64,000 bases of DNA from Vibrio sp. Y2-5 (GTDB lineage Bacteria; Pseudomonadota; Gammaproteobacteria; Enterobacterales; Vibrionaceae). Below the pieces are notes generated by a model. The model was given only the letters and a program-made list of their open reading frames with translations, did not search any database and was not told the DNA's origin. The translations under genes and the position numbers were made by a program. The stretch covers positions 1 to 64,000 of the forward strand of contig NZ_JACVEG010000009.1 of assembly GCF_014596725.1 (NCBI RefSeq). The letters run 5' to 3'. Of this stretch, positions 15,366 to 24,872 are shown in pieces (position 1 is the stretch's first letter; the number at the start of each line of letters is the position of its first letter).

Positions 15366-17851
15366 AAATGACAAGACGAGCGTTTGTGAAAGCAAACGCA
15401 GCAGCATCAGCTGCAGCTATCGCTGGAGTAACACTGCCAGCCTCTGCTGCCAACCTGATTGCTAGCACTGATCAAACCAAAATTACCTGGGACAAAGCGC
15501 CTTGTCGTTTCTGTGGTACTGGCTGCTCGGTTTTAGTGGGTACACAAAATGGTCGTATTGTGGCAACTCAGGGTGACCCTGAAGCACCAGTAAACAAAGG
15601 CCTAAACTGTATCAAAGGGTATTTCCTTTCTAAGATCATGTACGGCAAAGACCGTCTTACTCAACCTCTGCTTCGTATGCGAAATGGTGAATACGCTAAA
15701 GATGGCGATTTCGCACCGATTTCTTGGGATCAAGCTTTCGACATTATGGCTGAGAAGTGGAAAGCGTCTCTTGCTAAGAAAGGTCCAACAAGCATCGGTA
15801 TGTTTGGTTCTGGTCAATGGACAGTGATGGAAGGTTATGCGGCAGCTAAATTAATGAAGGCTGGTTTCCGTTCAAACAACATCGACCCGAACGCGCGTCA
15901 CTGTATGGCATCTGCGGTAGTGGGCTTTATGCGCACCTTCGGTATTGATGAACCTATGGGTTGTTACGACGATTTAGAAAATGCGGACTCTTTTGTTTTA
16001 TGGGGTTCGAACATGGCAGAAATGCACCCTATTCTTTGGAGCCGTCTGACTGACCGTCGCTTAAGCGAACAGCACGTTAAAGTAAACGTACTATCTACTT
16101 ACTATCACCGATCATTTGAGTTGGCTGACCACGGTTACATTTTCCATCCACAATCTGACCTAGCCATTGCCAACTTTATCGCTAACTACATCATTCAAAA
16201 TGACGCTGTAAACTGGGATTTTGTTAACAAGCACACTAACTTCAAACAAGCGGTGACTGACATCGGTTATGGTTTGCGTGATGAGCACCCGCTACAGAAG
16301 AAAGCCAAAAATGCGAACAATGGCTCAATGAGCAGCATCTCTTTTGAAGAGTACAAAAAATCAGTAGCACCATACACTGCTGCTAAAGCATCTGAACTGT
16401 CAGGTGTGAGCGAAGAGAAACTGATCACACTTGCGAAACAGTACGCGGATCCAAATACCAAAGTCATGTCGCTTTGGACCATGGGTATGAACCAACATAC
16501 ACGTGGTGTATGGATGCAAAGCCTTGTGTATAACCTCCACTTGCTGACGGGTAAAATTGCGACTCCGGGTAACAGCCCATTCTCGCTAACAGGTCAGCCA
16601 TCGGCTTGTGGTACTGCGCGTGAAGTCGGTACCTTTGCTCACCGTCTGCCAGCAGACATGGTTGTTGCAAACCCTAAACACCGTGAAATCGCAGAAAAAG
16701 TGTGGAAATTGCCTGAAGGAACTATCCCACCAAAACCGGGTTTCCACGCGGTTCTTCAAGACCGTATGTTAAAAGATGGCATGCTGAACTGTTACTGGGT
16801 TCAATGTAATAACAACATGCAAGCAGGTCCAAACATCAACGAGGAACGTCTACCGGGTTATCGTAACCCAGAAAACTTCATCGTAGTTTCTGACCCGTAC
16901 CCAACAGTGACAGCGCAAGCGGCTGACTTGATTCTGCCAACGGCAATGTGGGTTGAAAAAGAAGGTGCTTACGGTAACGCAGAGCGTCGTACTCAAGCTT
17001 GGTACCAACAAGTGGGCACAGTAGGTGAAGCAAAATCTGACTTATGGCAGCTAATGGAATTCTCTAAACGCTTCAAGATGGAAGAAGTGTGGCCGGAAGA
17101 ATTGCTCGCAAAAATGCCTGAATACCGTGGCAAAACTATGTTTGATGTGCTGTACAAAAACGGTCAGATCGACAAATACCCAGTGAGCGAAGCTCGCGAA
17201 CTGAACGATGACGCACACCACTTTGGTTTCTACGTTCAAAAAGGTATTTTCGAAGAGTACGCAATTTTCGGTCGCGGTCACGGCCACGATTTAGCACCTT
17301 ACGATATGTACCACCAGACTCGTGGCCTACGCTGGCCAGTAGTGGATGGTAAAGAAACACTATGGCGTTACAAAGAAGGCTCAGATCCATACGCGAAGAA
17401 AGGTACCGGTTGGGATTTCTACGGCAAGCCAGATGGCAAAGCATTGATCATCTCTGCTCCATACGAAGCGCCACCTGAAGTGCCAGATGCAGAATATGAT
17501 TTGTGGTTATGTACTGGCCGTGTTCTTGAACACTGGCACACAGGTAGTATGACTCGCCGTGTACCTGAACTTTACAAAGCTTTCCCTGATGCGGTGTGTT
17601 TCATCCATCACGAAGATGCTGCCGCACGAGGTCTACGCCGTGGTGATGAAGTTGTGATTGCTAACAAACGCGGTGAAGTTAGAGCGCGTGTAGAAACTCG
17701 TGGTCGTAACAAGCCGCCAAAAGGCTTGGTATTCGTACCATTCTTTGATGCTCGCATTCTGATCAACAAGTTGATCCTAGATGCTACCGACCCACTTTCA
17801 AAACAAACGGACTTCAAGAAGTGTCCAGTTAAAATCACCAAAGTGGCTTAA
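15362..17851 (+). CDS. napA: Periplasmic nitrate reductase catalytic subunit NapA
   Basis: An 829-residue molybdoenzyme that reduces nitrate to nitrite in the periplasm. The Tat signal has MTRRAFVKANAAA and a cleavage region near residue 30. A [4Fe-4S] site is formed by Cys48, Cys51, Cys55 and Cys83 (CRFCGTGC and NCIKGY). The molybdenum-ligand cysteine lies in NARHCMASAV, and bis-MGD binding stretches and the C-terminal fold typical of the DMSO reductase family are present. Full length (family about 828-831). Overlaps napD by four bases and is followed after 87 bases by napB. Confidence 0.96.
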   Translation: MKMTRRAFVKANAAASAAAIAGVTLPASAANLIASTDQTKITWDKAPCRFCGTGCSVLVGTQNGRIVATQGDPEAPVNKGLNCIKGYFLSKIMYGKDRLTQPLLRMRNGEYAKDGDFAPISWDQAFDIMAEKWKASLAKKGPTSIGMFGSGQWTVMEGYAAAKLMKAGFRSNNIDPNARHCMASAVVGFMRTFGIDEPMGCYDDLENADSFVLWGSNMAEMHPILWSRLTDRRLSEQHVKVNVLSTYYHRSFELADHGYIFHPQSDLAIANFIANYIIQNDAVNWDFVNKHTNFKQAVTDIGYGLRDEHPLQKKAKNANNGSMSSISFEEYKKSVAPYTAAKASELSGVSEEKLITLAKQYADPNTKVMSLWTMGMNQHTRGVWMQSLVYNLHLLTGKIATPGNSPFSLTGQPSACGTAREVGTFAHRLPADMVVANPKHREIAEKVWKLPEGTIPPKPGFHAVLQDRMLKDGMLNCYWVQCNNNMQAGPNINEERLPGYRNPENFIVVSDPYPTVTAQAADLILPTAMWVEKEGAYGNAERRTQAWYQQVGTVGEAKSDLWQLMEFSKRFKMEEVWPEELLAKMPEYRGKTMFDVLYKNGQIDKYPVSEARELNDDAHHFGFYVQKGIFEEYAIFGRGHGHDLAPYDMYHQTRGLRWPVVDGKETLWRYKEGSDPYAKKGTGWDFYGKPDGKALIISAPYEAPPEVPDAEYDLWLCTGRVLEHWHTGSMTRRVPELYKAFPDAVCFIHHEDAAARGLRRGDEVVIANKRGEVRARVETRGRNKPPKGLVFVPFFDARILINKLILDATDPLSKQTDFKKCPVKITKVA

Positions 17852-17938
17852 GTAAAGCAAGAGTATAAAGGCTGCCCTACTGCAAAGTCCTCAGGGCAGC
17901 CACATTAAAGAATTTAGCCATTAGGCGGAGAATGTAAT

Positions 17939-18400
17939 ATGAAAAAATTACTGGTTGCACTGTTATCTGTAAGTGCTGTTTTATCCGGCTTAGCTTTTGC
18001 GCAAGCTGAGTTGGATCTTCCTGGCGGAACGGGTGGTTTAGAATCTCTACGTGGTTCTAGCCTTCTTGAAGAAACACGAAGTGCTGACGAAATGAAGAAA
18101 GTACCTCGTGAACAAGCTTTAGAAGCGGATTTTGTTTATCAACCACCACTGATTCCACACTCAATTCGTAACTACGAAGTAACTAAAGATGCGAACAAAT
18201 GTTTGGCCTGCCACAGCTGGAAAAACGCCAAAGATATGGGCGCGCCAAAAATCAGTGTCACGCACTTTGTGAACCGAGAAGATGCGGTTCTGGCTGATGT
18301 TTCTCCTCGTCGTTATTTCTGTTTGCAATGTCACGTTCCTCAAGCGGACGCTCAACCTTTGGTTGAAAATGACTTTAAGCGCGTTGAATCACTCCGCTAA
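17939..18400 (+). CDS. napB: Diheme cytochrome NapB
   Basis: A 153-residue periplasmic c-type cytochrome that passes electrons to NapA. It has a cleavable signal peptide (about residues 1-22) and two heme sites, CLACH (88-92) and CLQCH (128-132), with additional His candidates for axial ligation. Size and spacing match the NapB family. A GGCGGAG ribosome site precedes it. Confidence 0.94.
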   Translation: MKKLLVALLSVSAVLSGLAFAQAELDLPGGTGGLESLRGSSLLEETRSADEMKKVPREQALEADFVYQPPLIPHSIRNYEVTKDANKCLACHSWKNAKDMGAPKISVTHFVNREDAVLADVSPRRYFCLQCHVPQADAQPLVENDFKRVESLR

Positions 18401-18426
18401 GCAAACCACAAATTAAGAGGCGATTT

Positions 18427-19005
18427 ATGAAACTACTCAAAGCGTTTTGGAGTAAGTTAACAAGGCCAAGCAAAGCCGCGGCTGGCGTTGTCTTATTCTT
18501 GGGGTTTTCGGGCGGCTTGCTATTCTGGGGCGCGTTCAACACGGGTATGGAAATGACAAACACCGAAGAATTCTGTTCTGGCTGTCATGCACCAATCGTT
18601 GCTGAAATTCAGGAAACCATTCACTATTCTAACCGCTCAGGTGTTCGAGCTATCTGTTCTGACTGTCACGTACCTCACGAATGGACAGATAAAATTGTGC
18701 GTAAAGTGCAGGCTTCTAAAGAGCTGTTTGCCCACTACGTAACCAAAACCATCGATACACCAGAAAAATTCAAAGAGCGTAGAGCGCATCTAGCCGAACG
18801 AGAATGGGCTAGGATGAAAAAGAATGATTCTCTCGAATGTCGAAACTGTCATGAATTTGAATTTATGGATTTTTCAGAGCAGAGTACTCGTAGTGTTCAA
18901 CAACACTCTACGGCTCTGGCTTCAGGAGAAAAAACCTGTGTTGACTGCCACAAAGGTATCGCACATAACCTACCAGACATGCACGGCGTTGAAGGCTGGC
19001 AATAA
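18427..19005 (+). CDS. napC: Tetraheme quinol dehydrogenase NapC
   Basis: A 192-residue membrane-anchored cytochrome of the NapC/NirT family. One N-terminal membrane helix (about 17-37) is followed by four heme motifs: CSGCH (50-54), CSDCH (77-81), CRNCH (138-142) and CVDCH (171-175). It carries electrons from quinol to NapB. Having both napC and napGH gives two quinol routes to the same reductase. Confidence 0.95.
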   Translation: MKLLKAFWSKLTRPSKAAAGVVLFLGFSGGLLFWGAFNTGMEMTNTEEFCSGCHAPIVAEIQETIHYSNRSGVRAICSDCHVPHEWTDKIVRKVQASKELFAHYVTKTIDTPEKFKERRAHLAEREWARMKKNDSLECRNCHEFEFMDFSEQSTRSVQQHSTALASGEKTCVDCHKGIAHNLPDMHGVEGWQ

Positions 19006-19016
19006 GGAGAGCTGGA

Positions 19017-19151
19017 ATGAGTACACTTGAATCAGTTATCTGGCATATCCTAGGTTACGGTGCCATGCCAGTAATTATACTGGGTGGGTTTGTTGGTGTT
19101 GCTGCGGTGTCGATTGGCATACTGTCCCTGACCAAAGATAAAGAGTCGTAA
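19017..19151 (+). CDS. 44-residue NapE-like single-span membrane protein
   Basis: A short gene starting at ATG 19017 with a strong AAGGAGA site overlapping the napC stop, and ending at TAA 19149-19151. The product begins MSTLESVIWHILGYGAMPV, has one hydrophobic helix of about 22 residues rich in Gly, Ile and Val, and a charged tail TKDKES. It resembles NapE and the very short membrane proteins of vibrios and shewanellas found beside nap genes (the TIGR02808-type family, recalled from memory). Position, ribosome site and terminator make it a real last gene of the operon. Function unknown; a small subunit or stabiliser of the quinol-side complex is an inference. Confidence 0.75.
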   Translation: MSTLESVIWHILGYGAMPVIILGGFVGVAAVSIGILSLTKDKES

Positions 19152-19191
19152 AAGTAAGTAGTCCCTGACGATTTTTTACTTAACTTTACCC

Positions 19192-19218
19192 AAATCCGGT
19201 GCCCAGCACCGGATTTTT
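19192..19218 (+). terminator. Terminator of the napFDABC operon
   Basis: Eleven-base perfect stem AAATCCGGTGC (19192-19202) with GCACCGGATTT (19206-19216), three-base loop and T run. Confidence 0.9.
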
Positions 19219-19333
19219 ATTTTAGTTAAAGCTAAATTAATAACGTGCAATAAATTGGGAGCTGACACCTGTTTATTTCACAACTTTTACATTAGCTTTT
19301 ACTTATACAAATAATAATTCAGGGACAGTGACT

Positions 19334-20626
19334 ATGGCGAACTACAGTTGGATGCAAAGATTAATGATTGTTCCGCCAATCGTATTAGGTGCTATTGTTC
19401 TCTTTATTGCCCCCAGCATGAAAGCAGAACCGCCAAAAACAGAACAAGCAGGAGCAACAAAAGTTGTTCGTGTGATCAAAATGAAACCTCTTGCCATTCA
19501 ACCGAGTGTTATCGGTTATGGCTACACTCAACCAGAACAAGAATGGCAAGCTCAAGCGGAAGTTGAAGGAAGAGTGATATGGGTGTCTGACAACTTCAAA
19601 AACGGGGCTTTTGTGTCGAAAGGTGAACCTTTATTGCGACTCGATGACTCCGCTTATCAACTCGCTATCACTAAACTCAATGCTGAACTGGACGTTTCAA
19701 AACTCAAATATCAAACCCTAGGCGTAAGTTATTCCATTGCCGCACAAGATTACAAACTGCAACAAGAAGAATACCAACGCAGTGAGCGACTAGCGAAAAC
19801 TGGTCATCTTTCTCAAACCGAAAAAGACAAAGCCAAGCGCGATCTGCTCAGCAAACAACAACTGCTACAAAATCTGAAAAACGAACAAGCAATTACCCTT
19901 GCTGAACAGCAGGTATTAAACGCTGAACTTGACATTGCGCGACGTGATCTCAGCCATACCGAAGTAAGAGCGCCTTATGACATTCGCATTACGGCTACCA
20001 ACATTGATGTAGAAGAGTATGTAAACAAAGGACAAGCACTGCTCCAATCCGATGCTATGGACTCGGTAGAAGTGCTGGCACAATATTCGATTGGCAAGAT
20101 GAGACCACTGCGCAGAGCGAGTCAATCGCAAAACTTCGACAACTCACTGCACAACGATTTAGAAGCCACTGTCACCCTAAGCGCAGGCGACAAGCAAATT
20201 CACTGGCAAGGCATCGTTGACCGAAGTGGCGGCATAATTGACGCACAAACACAGAGCCAGACTCTTATTGTTCGCATTCCAGAACCTTATCGCCAAGCTC
20301 AGCCTGGGAAAAAACCACCGCTGATTCGAGACACCTTTGTAAAAGTTACGCTGAAATCATCGCAACTTGATAACCAGATGATTGTGCCAATAAACGCTAT
20401 TCATAGCGGCAACATCTATGTGGTGAAAGACAATCAACTCGCTATTCAACCAGTAGAAGTGGACTTCACTCAAGGCCAAATCGCGGTACTTAAATCCGGT
20501 GTTCACGAAGGTGATATGGTTGTGGTTAGTCAGTTGCAACCCGCTGTAGAAGGCATGAAGCTAAAACCACAGCCAGATAAAGCCATGGTGCAGTGGATAA
20601 GCCAACAAGCAAAGGGAGATGAATGA
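19334..20626 (+). CDS. RND efflux periplasmic adaptor (membrane fusion protein)
   Basis: A 430-residue HlyD/AcrA-type adaptor with an N-terminal membrane anchor (about 10-28), a lipoyl half-motif near EVEGRVIWVSDNFKNGAFV, a long coiled-coil hairpin (about 110-200), a second lipoyl half (EVRAPYDIRI), and beta-barrel and membrane-proximal domains. ATG 19334 is preferred over an in-frame GTG six bases upstream because AGGG has better spacing. Its stop overlaps or abuts the RND pump start. No outer-membrane factor gene is adjacent, so a shared TolC-type channel is likely. Substrate unknown. Confidence 0.9.
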   Translation: MANYSWMQRLMIVPPIVLGAIVLFIAPSMKAEPPKTEQAGATKVVRVIKMKPLAIQPSVIGYGYTQPEQEWQAQAEVEGRVIWVSDNFKNGAFVSKGEPLLRLDDSAYQLAITKLNAELDVSKLKYQTLGVSYSIAAQDYKLQQEEYQRSERLAKTGHLSQTEKDKAKRDLLSKQQLLQNLKNEQAITLAEQQVLNAELDIARRDLSHTEVRAPYDIRITATNIDVEEYVNKGQALLQSDAMDSVEVLAQYSIGKMRPLRRASQSQNFDNSLHNDLEATVTLSAGDKQIHWQGIVDRSGGIIDAQTQSQTLIVRIPEPYRQAQPGKKPPLIRDTFVKVTLKSSQLDNQMIVPINAIHSGNIYVVKDNQLAIQPVEVDFTQGQIAVLKSGVHEGDMVVVSQLQPAVEGMKLKPQPDKAMVQWISQQAKGDE

Positions 20627-23600
20627 TGATCGCCTACTTTGCTCAACACAAAACCGCTGCCAATGTTCTGATGATAGCGATATTGCTGCTTGGGATATAT
20701 GCCCTGCCTAAAATGCAAAAAGACACCTTTCCTTTAACGCCAACCACCAATATTGAAGTGAAGGTAAGCTATCCGGGAGCGTCGCCAAAAGAAGTGGCGG
20801 ATGAGATCTGTATACCTCTTCAAGATGCGATGGATAAATTGGATGGCATTTATGAATTCACTTGTGATGCACGGGAAAACGTCGCGATTGGCAATGTGGA
20901 AATCAACCGTGGCGAAAACATCGATATTCTGACCAGTGAAGTACAGCAAAAAGTAAATGCGATTAGCGATTTCCCTGAGCGTGCAGAACAGCCTACAGTG
21001 ACGAAACTAGACCGTGTAGCTTCGGTTGTCAGCATTGCAATTACAGGCCCTATGTCTGACCAGGATCTCTACTGGTATGCAAACGAAGTAAAGCAGAATC
21101 TCAAAGCCAGCCCAGATATCGCCCAAGTAACCATTAGTGGTTTCTCGGATCAAGAGATTGAAGTATCAATTCCAAGCGAAACTCTAAGGCAGTATGGCCT
21201 GAGTATTTCTGATCTATCGAACCGCATCCAGCAACAAAATGTCAGTGTTCCTGCTGGCACCATGAAAAGCGACTTATCAGAGTCCAGCATTCGCTTTGAC
21301 CAACTGGCCAAACAGGTGGATGAGATCGGAAACTTGATGATCAACAGCACCACTCAACTGCGTTTGAAAGACATTGCCTCAATCGAACAAAAATTTGCTC
21401 TCGAAGAAGATAAGATTCTGTTTAACGGCAAAAGAGCGGCACTGCTTCAGGTATCAAAAAACCAAAATCAAGATACCCTCAAAGTGCGCGAAACCGTAGA
21501 GAGACTTATCGATAGAGAACGGGCTTTGGCTCCACAAGGGGTCGAGTTAACCATTACTCAAGATGTAAGCGTCAATATCAAAGAGCGTCTTCGTATCTTA
21601 GGCAGTAATGGTGTACAGGGGCTTGTGCTCGCTTTCCTCACTTTGTGGGCATTCTTCAACATTCGCTTCAGTTTTTGGGTAACGGTAGGTCTTCCGGTCT
21701 CATTTCTCGGTACGCTTTTCATCATGCTCATTCTCGGTTACACCATCAATATGATGACCATGGTCGGGCTGATTGTGGCCATCGGTATCCTGATGGATGA
21801 TTCATTGATTATTGCTGAAAACATCGCGGCGAAACGTGAAGCTGGTATGGCTCCTGTTCAAGCGGCAATAGAAGGAACAAAGCAAGTACTACCGGGTGTT
21901 ATTGCCTCTTTTGCTACCACCATCATGGTCGTTGGTCCGTTGATGTTCCTAACTGGAAAGCTCGGTGACATTCTTCGCTATATCCCGATTGCATTAATGA
22001 TGACTCTGATCGTGAGCTTAATTGAAGCCATGTTCATTCTGCCTTCACATTTAGCTCATCATCCTGACGTTGCCAATGGCAACAGCATTCGTAGAAGAAT
22101 TACCGCTGGGTTTGAGTTTGTGCGCGACAAAGGTTTTGTTCCCCTTTCAGTAATCGCAATGCGCTCGCCTTACTTGAGTCTTGGTATCCTTATATTTGCG
22201 GTCGCAGTCACAACGGCGACCTTTCCCGCAGGCTTTCTTAAATTCAAAGCGATGCCAACCCTCGAAAGCGACACCCTGCAAGCTCGGATACTACTAAGCC
22301 AAGGCAGCTTGTTGTCGCAAACAGAAACGGTAGTAACCAAAGTAGAAGCCGCATTAAAAGAGATAGACAAGGAATATCAAGAGCAGTTTGGTGAACCATT
22401 AGTCAACAGCATCACCGTTATGTATAACACCAACATCGACGCCTTCGACTCCGGCCCACATATGGCAACGGTTAGTGCAGATTTGTTGCCTGCTCAGTTT
22501 CGTCAGCAAAGCATTAAACAACTGATTCAGAACTGGAAAAGCAAAGTTGGCCCGACTGCCGATGTTATTGCTCTTAAATTTACAGACAAGGAACGTGGCG
22601 TCGCGGGTATAGGCATTGATATTCGTGTTCAAGGCAACGACCCACAACAGCTTTATGCGGTAAATTTAGCCTTGATGAAATGGCTGAAACAGTTTGATGG
22701 TGTGTTCAATCTATCTTCCGATTTGAGGTACGGGCGTGACGATATTCAAGTGACTCTCAAAGACCAAGCGGGTGTACTGGGCGTAACCGCAGCGCAAGTT
22801 GCACAAACGCTGCGTAACGCCATTAAAGGCGACAATGAACTCACTGTGTTCCAAGATGGAGAGATCGTCGATATTCGCATCCGCCAGAGCAACTTCCTGC
22901 ATCAAGCGACGATTGAAGATCTGAATGACATTCTTATCACCGCCAGCAACGGCAAACTGATCCCTTTGATGGCTGTCGCCGATTTAACCCAAAGTAAAGC
23001 TTTCTCTCGCCTTAACTTAGTGAACGGTATTCCAACAGCCACAGTGCAAGGAAACATCAACACTCAAGTAGCGAATGCTCGTGAAATCATGCAGCAATTC
23101 TACTTAGAATTTGTACCCCAAATGGCTCAGAAATTCCCACTCGTGCATTTTGCTTCTCAAGGTCAGGACAAGGAGAGCGCAGACACTGGCTCATCACTGC
23201 TCACTTACTTTACTTTGGGCATCATTGGCGTGTATCTGATATTGGCATTTTTGTTCAAAAGTTTCGTTCAACCATTCGCAGTTTTACTCGCCATTCCTAT
23301 GGCGTGGATTGGCGTCGTTTGGGGACACTTAGGATTGGGAATCGATCTGACGATTCCAAGCCTGGTGGGCTTTGCCACCCTTGCAGGTATCGTGGTAAAC
23401 GACAATATTCTGCTGGTCACGTTTGTCAAAGACAAAGTTGCAGAAGGAGTGGAACTTCGTCAAGCCTGCAAACTGGCGATACATGATCGTTTCCGAGCGA
23501 TATTGATTACGTCACTCACCACGTTTGCAGGGCTACTACCCTTGCTGACTGAAACCAGCACTCAAGCGCAATTCTTAATTCCATTGATTGCCAGTATTGC

Positions 23601-23730
23601 GTTCGGTCTGGTAAGTGCAACACTGCTTGCTGCCGTTGTCGTATCTTGTGTTTTGTTGATCTTGAATGACATTAATCCAAAATTATGTGGAAGCGACTTA
23701 ACCATCGATACAACTGAGCACGCTTTATAG
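20626..23730 (+). CDS. RND-family efflux pump inner-membrane subunit
   Basis: A proton-driven transporter of about 1034 residues with the usual two repeats: one helix, a large periplasmic loop, then a six-helix bundle, twice. The proton-relay acidic pair is visible in ILMDDSLIIAENI, and the matching second half reads GIVVNDNILLVTF. It belongs to the AcrB/MexB-like superfamily but to the divergent branch common beside marine adaptor genes. GGGAG lies upstream; ATG 20623 and ATG 20626 are adjacent and the latter has better spacing. Its stop codon lies inside a hairpin shared with the convergent permease gene. Substrate unknown. Confidence 0.92.
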   Translation: MIAYFAQHKTAANVLMIAILLLGIYALPKMQKDTFPLTPTTNIEVKVSYPGASPKEVADEICIPLQDAMDKLDGIYEFTCDARENVAIGNVEINRGENIDILTSEVQQKVNAISDFPERAEQPTVTKLDRVASVVSIAITGPMSDQDLYWYANEVKQNLKASPDIAQVTISGFSDQEIEVSIPSETLRQYGLSISDLSNRIQQQNVSVPAGTMKSDLSESSIRFDQLAKQVDEIGNLMINSTTQLRLKDIASIEQKFALEEDKILFNGKRAALLQVSKNQNQDTLKVRETVERLIDRERALAPQGVELTITQDVSVNIKERLRILGSNGVQGLVLAFLTLWAFFNIRFSFWVTVGLPVSFLGTLFIMLILGYTINMMTMVGLIVAIGILMDDSLIIAENIAAKREAGMAPVQAAIEGTKQVLPGVIASFATTIMVVGPLMFLTGKLGDILRYIPIALMMTLIVSLIEAMFILPSHLAHHPDVANGNSIRRRITAGFEFVRDKGFVPLSVIAMRSPYLSLGILIFAVAVTTATFPAGFLKFKAMPTLESDTLQARILLSQGSLLSQTETVVTKVEAALKEIDKEYQEQFGEPLVNSITVMYNTNIDAFDSGPHMATVSADLLPAQFRQQSIKQLIQNWKSKVGPTADVIALKFTDKERGVAGIGIDIRVQGNDPQQLYAVNLALMKWLKQFDGVFNLSSDLRYGRDDIQVTLKDQAGVLGVTAAQVAQTLRNAIKGDNELTVFQDGEIVDIRIRQSNFLHQATIEDLNDILITASNGKLIPLMAVADLTQSKAFSRLNLVNGIPTATVQGNINTQVANAREIMQQFYLEFVPQMAQKFPLVHFASQGQDKESADTGSSLLTYFTLGIIGVYLILAFLFKSFVQPFAVLLAIPMAWIGVVWGHLGLGIDLTIPSLVGFATLAGIVVNDNILLVTFVKDKVAEGVELRQACKLAIHDRFRAILITSLTTFAGLLPLLTETSTQAQFLIPLIASIAFGLVSATLLAAVVVSCVLLILNDINPKLCGSDLTIDTTEHAL

Positions 23731-23739
23731 CGTGCTCAG
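23714..23739. terminator. Hairpin over both stop codons of convergent genes
   Basis: Ten-base perfect arms CTGAGCACGC (23714-23723) and GCGTGCTCAG (23730-23739) around TTTATA. Both the RND stop and the permease stop fall in or next to the loop. T tracts are absent, so termination strength is uncertain. Confidence 0.55.
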
Positions 23740-24672
23740 GAAAACAAGCATGATTGGCGTAAGAACCATGGAAACGAAGTAACTGGTAATCCAACTGGTA
23801 TTCGCCACTTCTTTGTCCAAGCCATAAAGCACTGCTGGTAGCGTCCCCATAAATGCTGTGGGCATCACTGCCAGCACCAAACACACCTTCGCGACCAATT
23901 GGCCTTCAACCTGCCAAAGGTTAAACAATGAAAGCAGCAATAAAACCACTAATACTGCGCCAAAAGAGCGAGCTATGGTTGCCGTTATCGCTACTTTTTG
24001 CCAGCGCTTCCCACCTTTTAAGTTGAAAGTTAAACCGACAGAAGCAATCAACAAAAATGTACCTACTGGAATTGTCCAATGGCTCACTGAAAGGAGAAAT
24101 TCAGGACGTTCAATACCTGCAACATTGAGCAATAAGCCTGAAGAAATAGCGCAAATGGCGATGAGGAAAATGGGGTCTTTCCACACTTGCTTGTTTTTCG
24201 TGGACTTCAGCGCTTCATCTTGAGACTTGGATTTTGCGTACGGGAAAACCAGACCAAAATAGGTCAGCTCTTCAAACAGTTTAAATAGAGCCATCATTGC
24301 CACACCGTTTTCACCGAATGTGATAAACAGAACAAGGTTACCAAGCGCACCAATGTTGTAGAGCGCGGTCACTGGCACGAGCGCCCCTGTTTGCACTGGC
24401 GTCAACTTGTTCTTCCTCGCGACAACTATTCCGACCAAAGTGCCCGCAGCGATCACCCCTGCGCCAATAAAAGGCAGGTACAGTAACTCAGTGCGAATAT
24501 TGTTTAACTGCCATAAAGAGACAAACACGCTAAACGGAATCAGAACCATCAACGAAATCTTGGTTAAGAGCAAACTGACAAAAGATGAGCGCTGTTTAAG
24601 ATAACGTTGGAAAAACAATCCCAGCACAAAGCCACTGAAAATGATGCTAAAAGTAAAGACAAATGGGTTCAC
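23725..24672 (-). CDS. AEC-family transporter (auxin efflux carrier/malate permease type)
   Basis: A 315-residue membrane protein with about ten helices in two five-helix halves, typical of the AEC family that includes malonate and malate carriers. The stretch GALVPVTALYNIGALGN and the C-terminal VLAVMPTAFMGTLPAVLYGLD match the conserved crossover regions. The start is GTG 24672 with AAGG eight bases upstream. It overlaps the RND gene end by six bases in convergent orientation. Substrate not predictable. Confidence 0.8.
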   Translation of the reverse strand: MNPFVFTFSIIFSGFVLGLFFQRYLKQRSSFVSLLLTKISLMVLIPFSVFVSLWQLNNIRTELLYLPFIGAGVIAAGTLVGIVVARKNKLTPVQTGALVPVTALYNIGALGNLVLFITFGENGVAMMALFKLFEELTYFGLVFPYAKSKSQDEALKSTKNKQVWKDPIFLIAICAISSGLLLNVAGIERPEFLLSVSHWTIPVGTFLLIASVGLTFNLKGGKRWQKVAITATIARSFGAVLVVLLLLSLFNLWQVEGQLVAKVCLVLAVMPTAFMGTLPAVLYGLDKEVANTSWITSYFVSMVLTPIMLVFLSTL

Positions 24673-24805
24673 AAAGGTAGACCTTACATCTAATGCACAG
24701 ACCCAATTAGTTATCTCAGCTTAACTAGGTCATTACAATGCTTTTTGTAAATATATTTTCATATTTAAATAATGTCATTCACTAATGATAAGCGACACAT
24801 ACAAG

Positions 24806-24828
24806 CAAAGGGGCTCTCAGCCCCTTTG
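24806..24828 (-). terminator. Terminator of the urt-ure operon
   Basis: Stem CAAAGGGGCT (24806-24815) with AGCCCCTTTG (24819-24828), three-base loop, 45 bases past the ureJ stop on the minus strand. Confidence 0.7.
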
Positions 24829-24872
24829 TTCTCACTGTTTAACGCAGCTATAAACTGCTAAAAGCTATAACA

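Noticed and set aside
24806..24828. GGGGCT palindrome considered as an operator for the AEC permease
   Set aside because: Position just after ureJ and hairpin shape fit a transcription terminator better.
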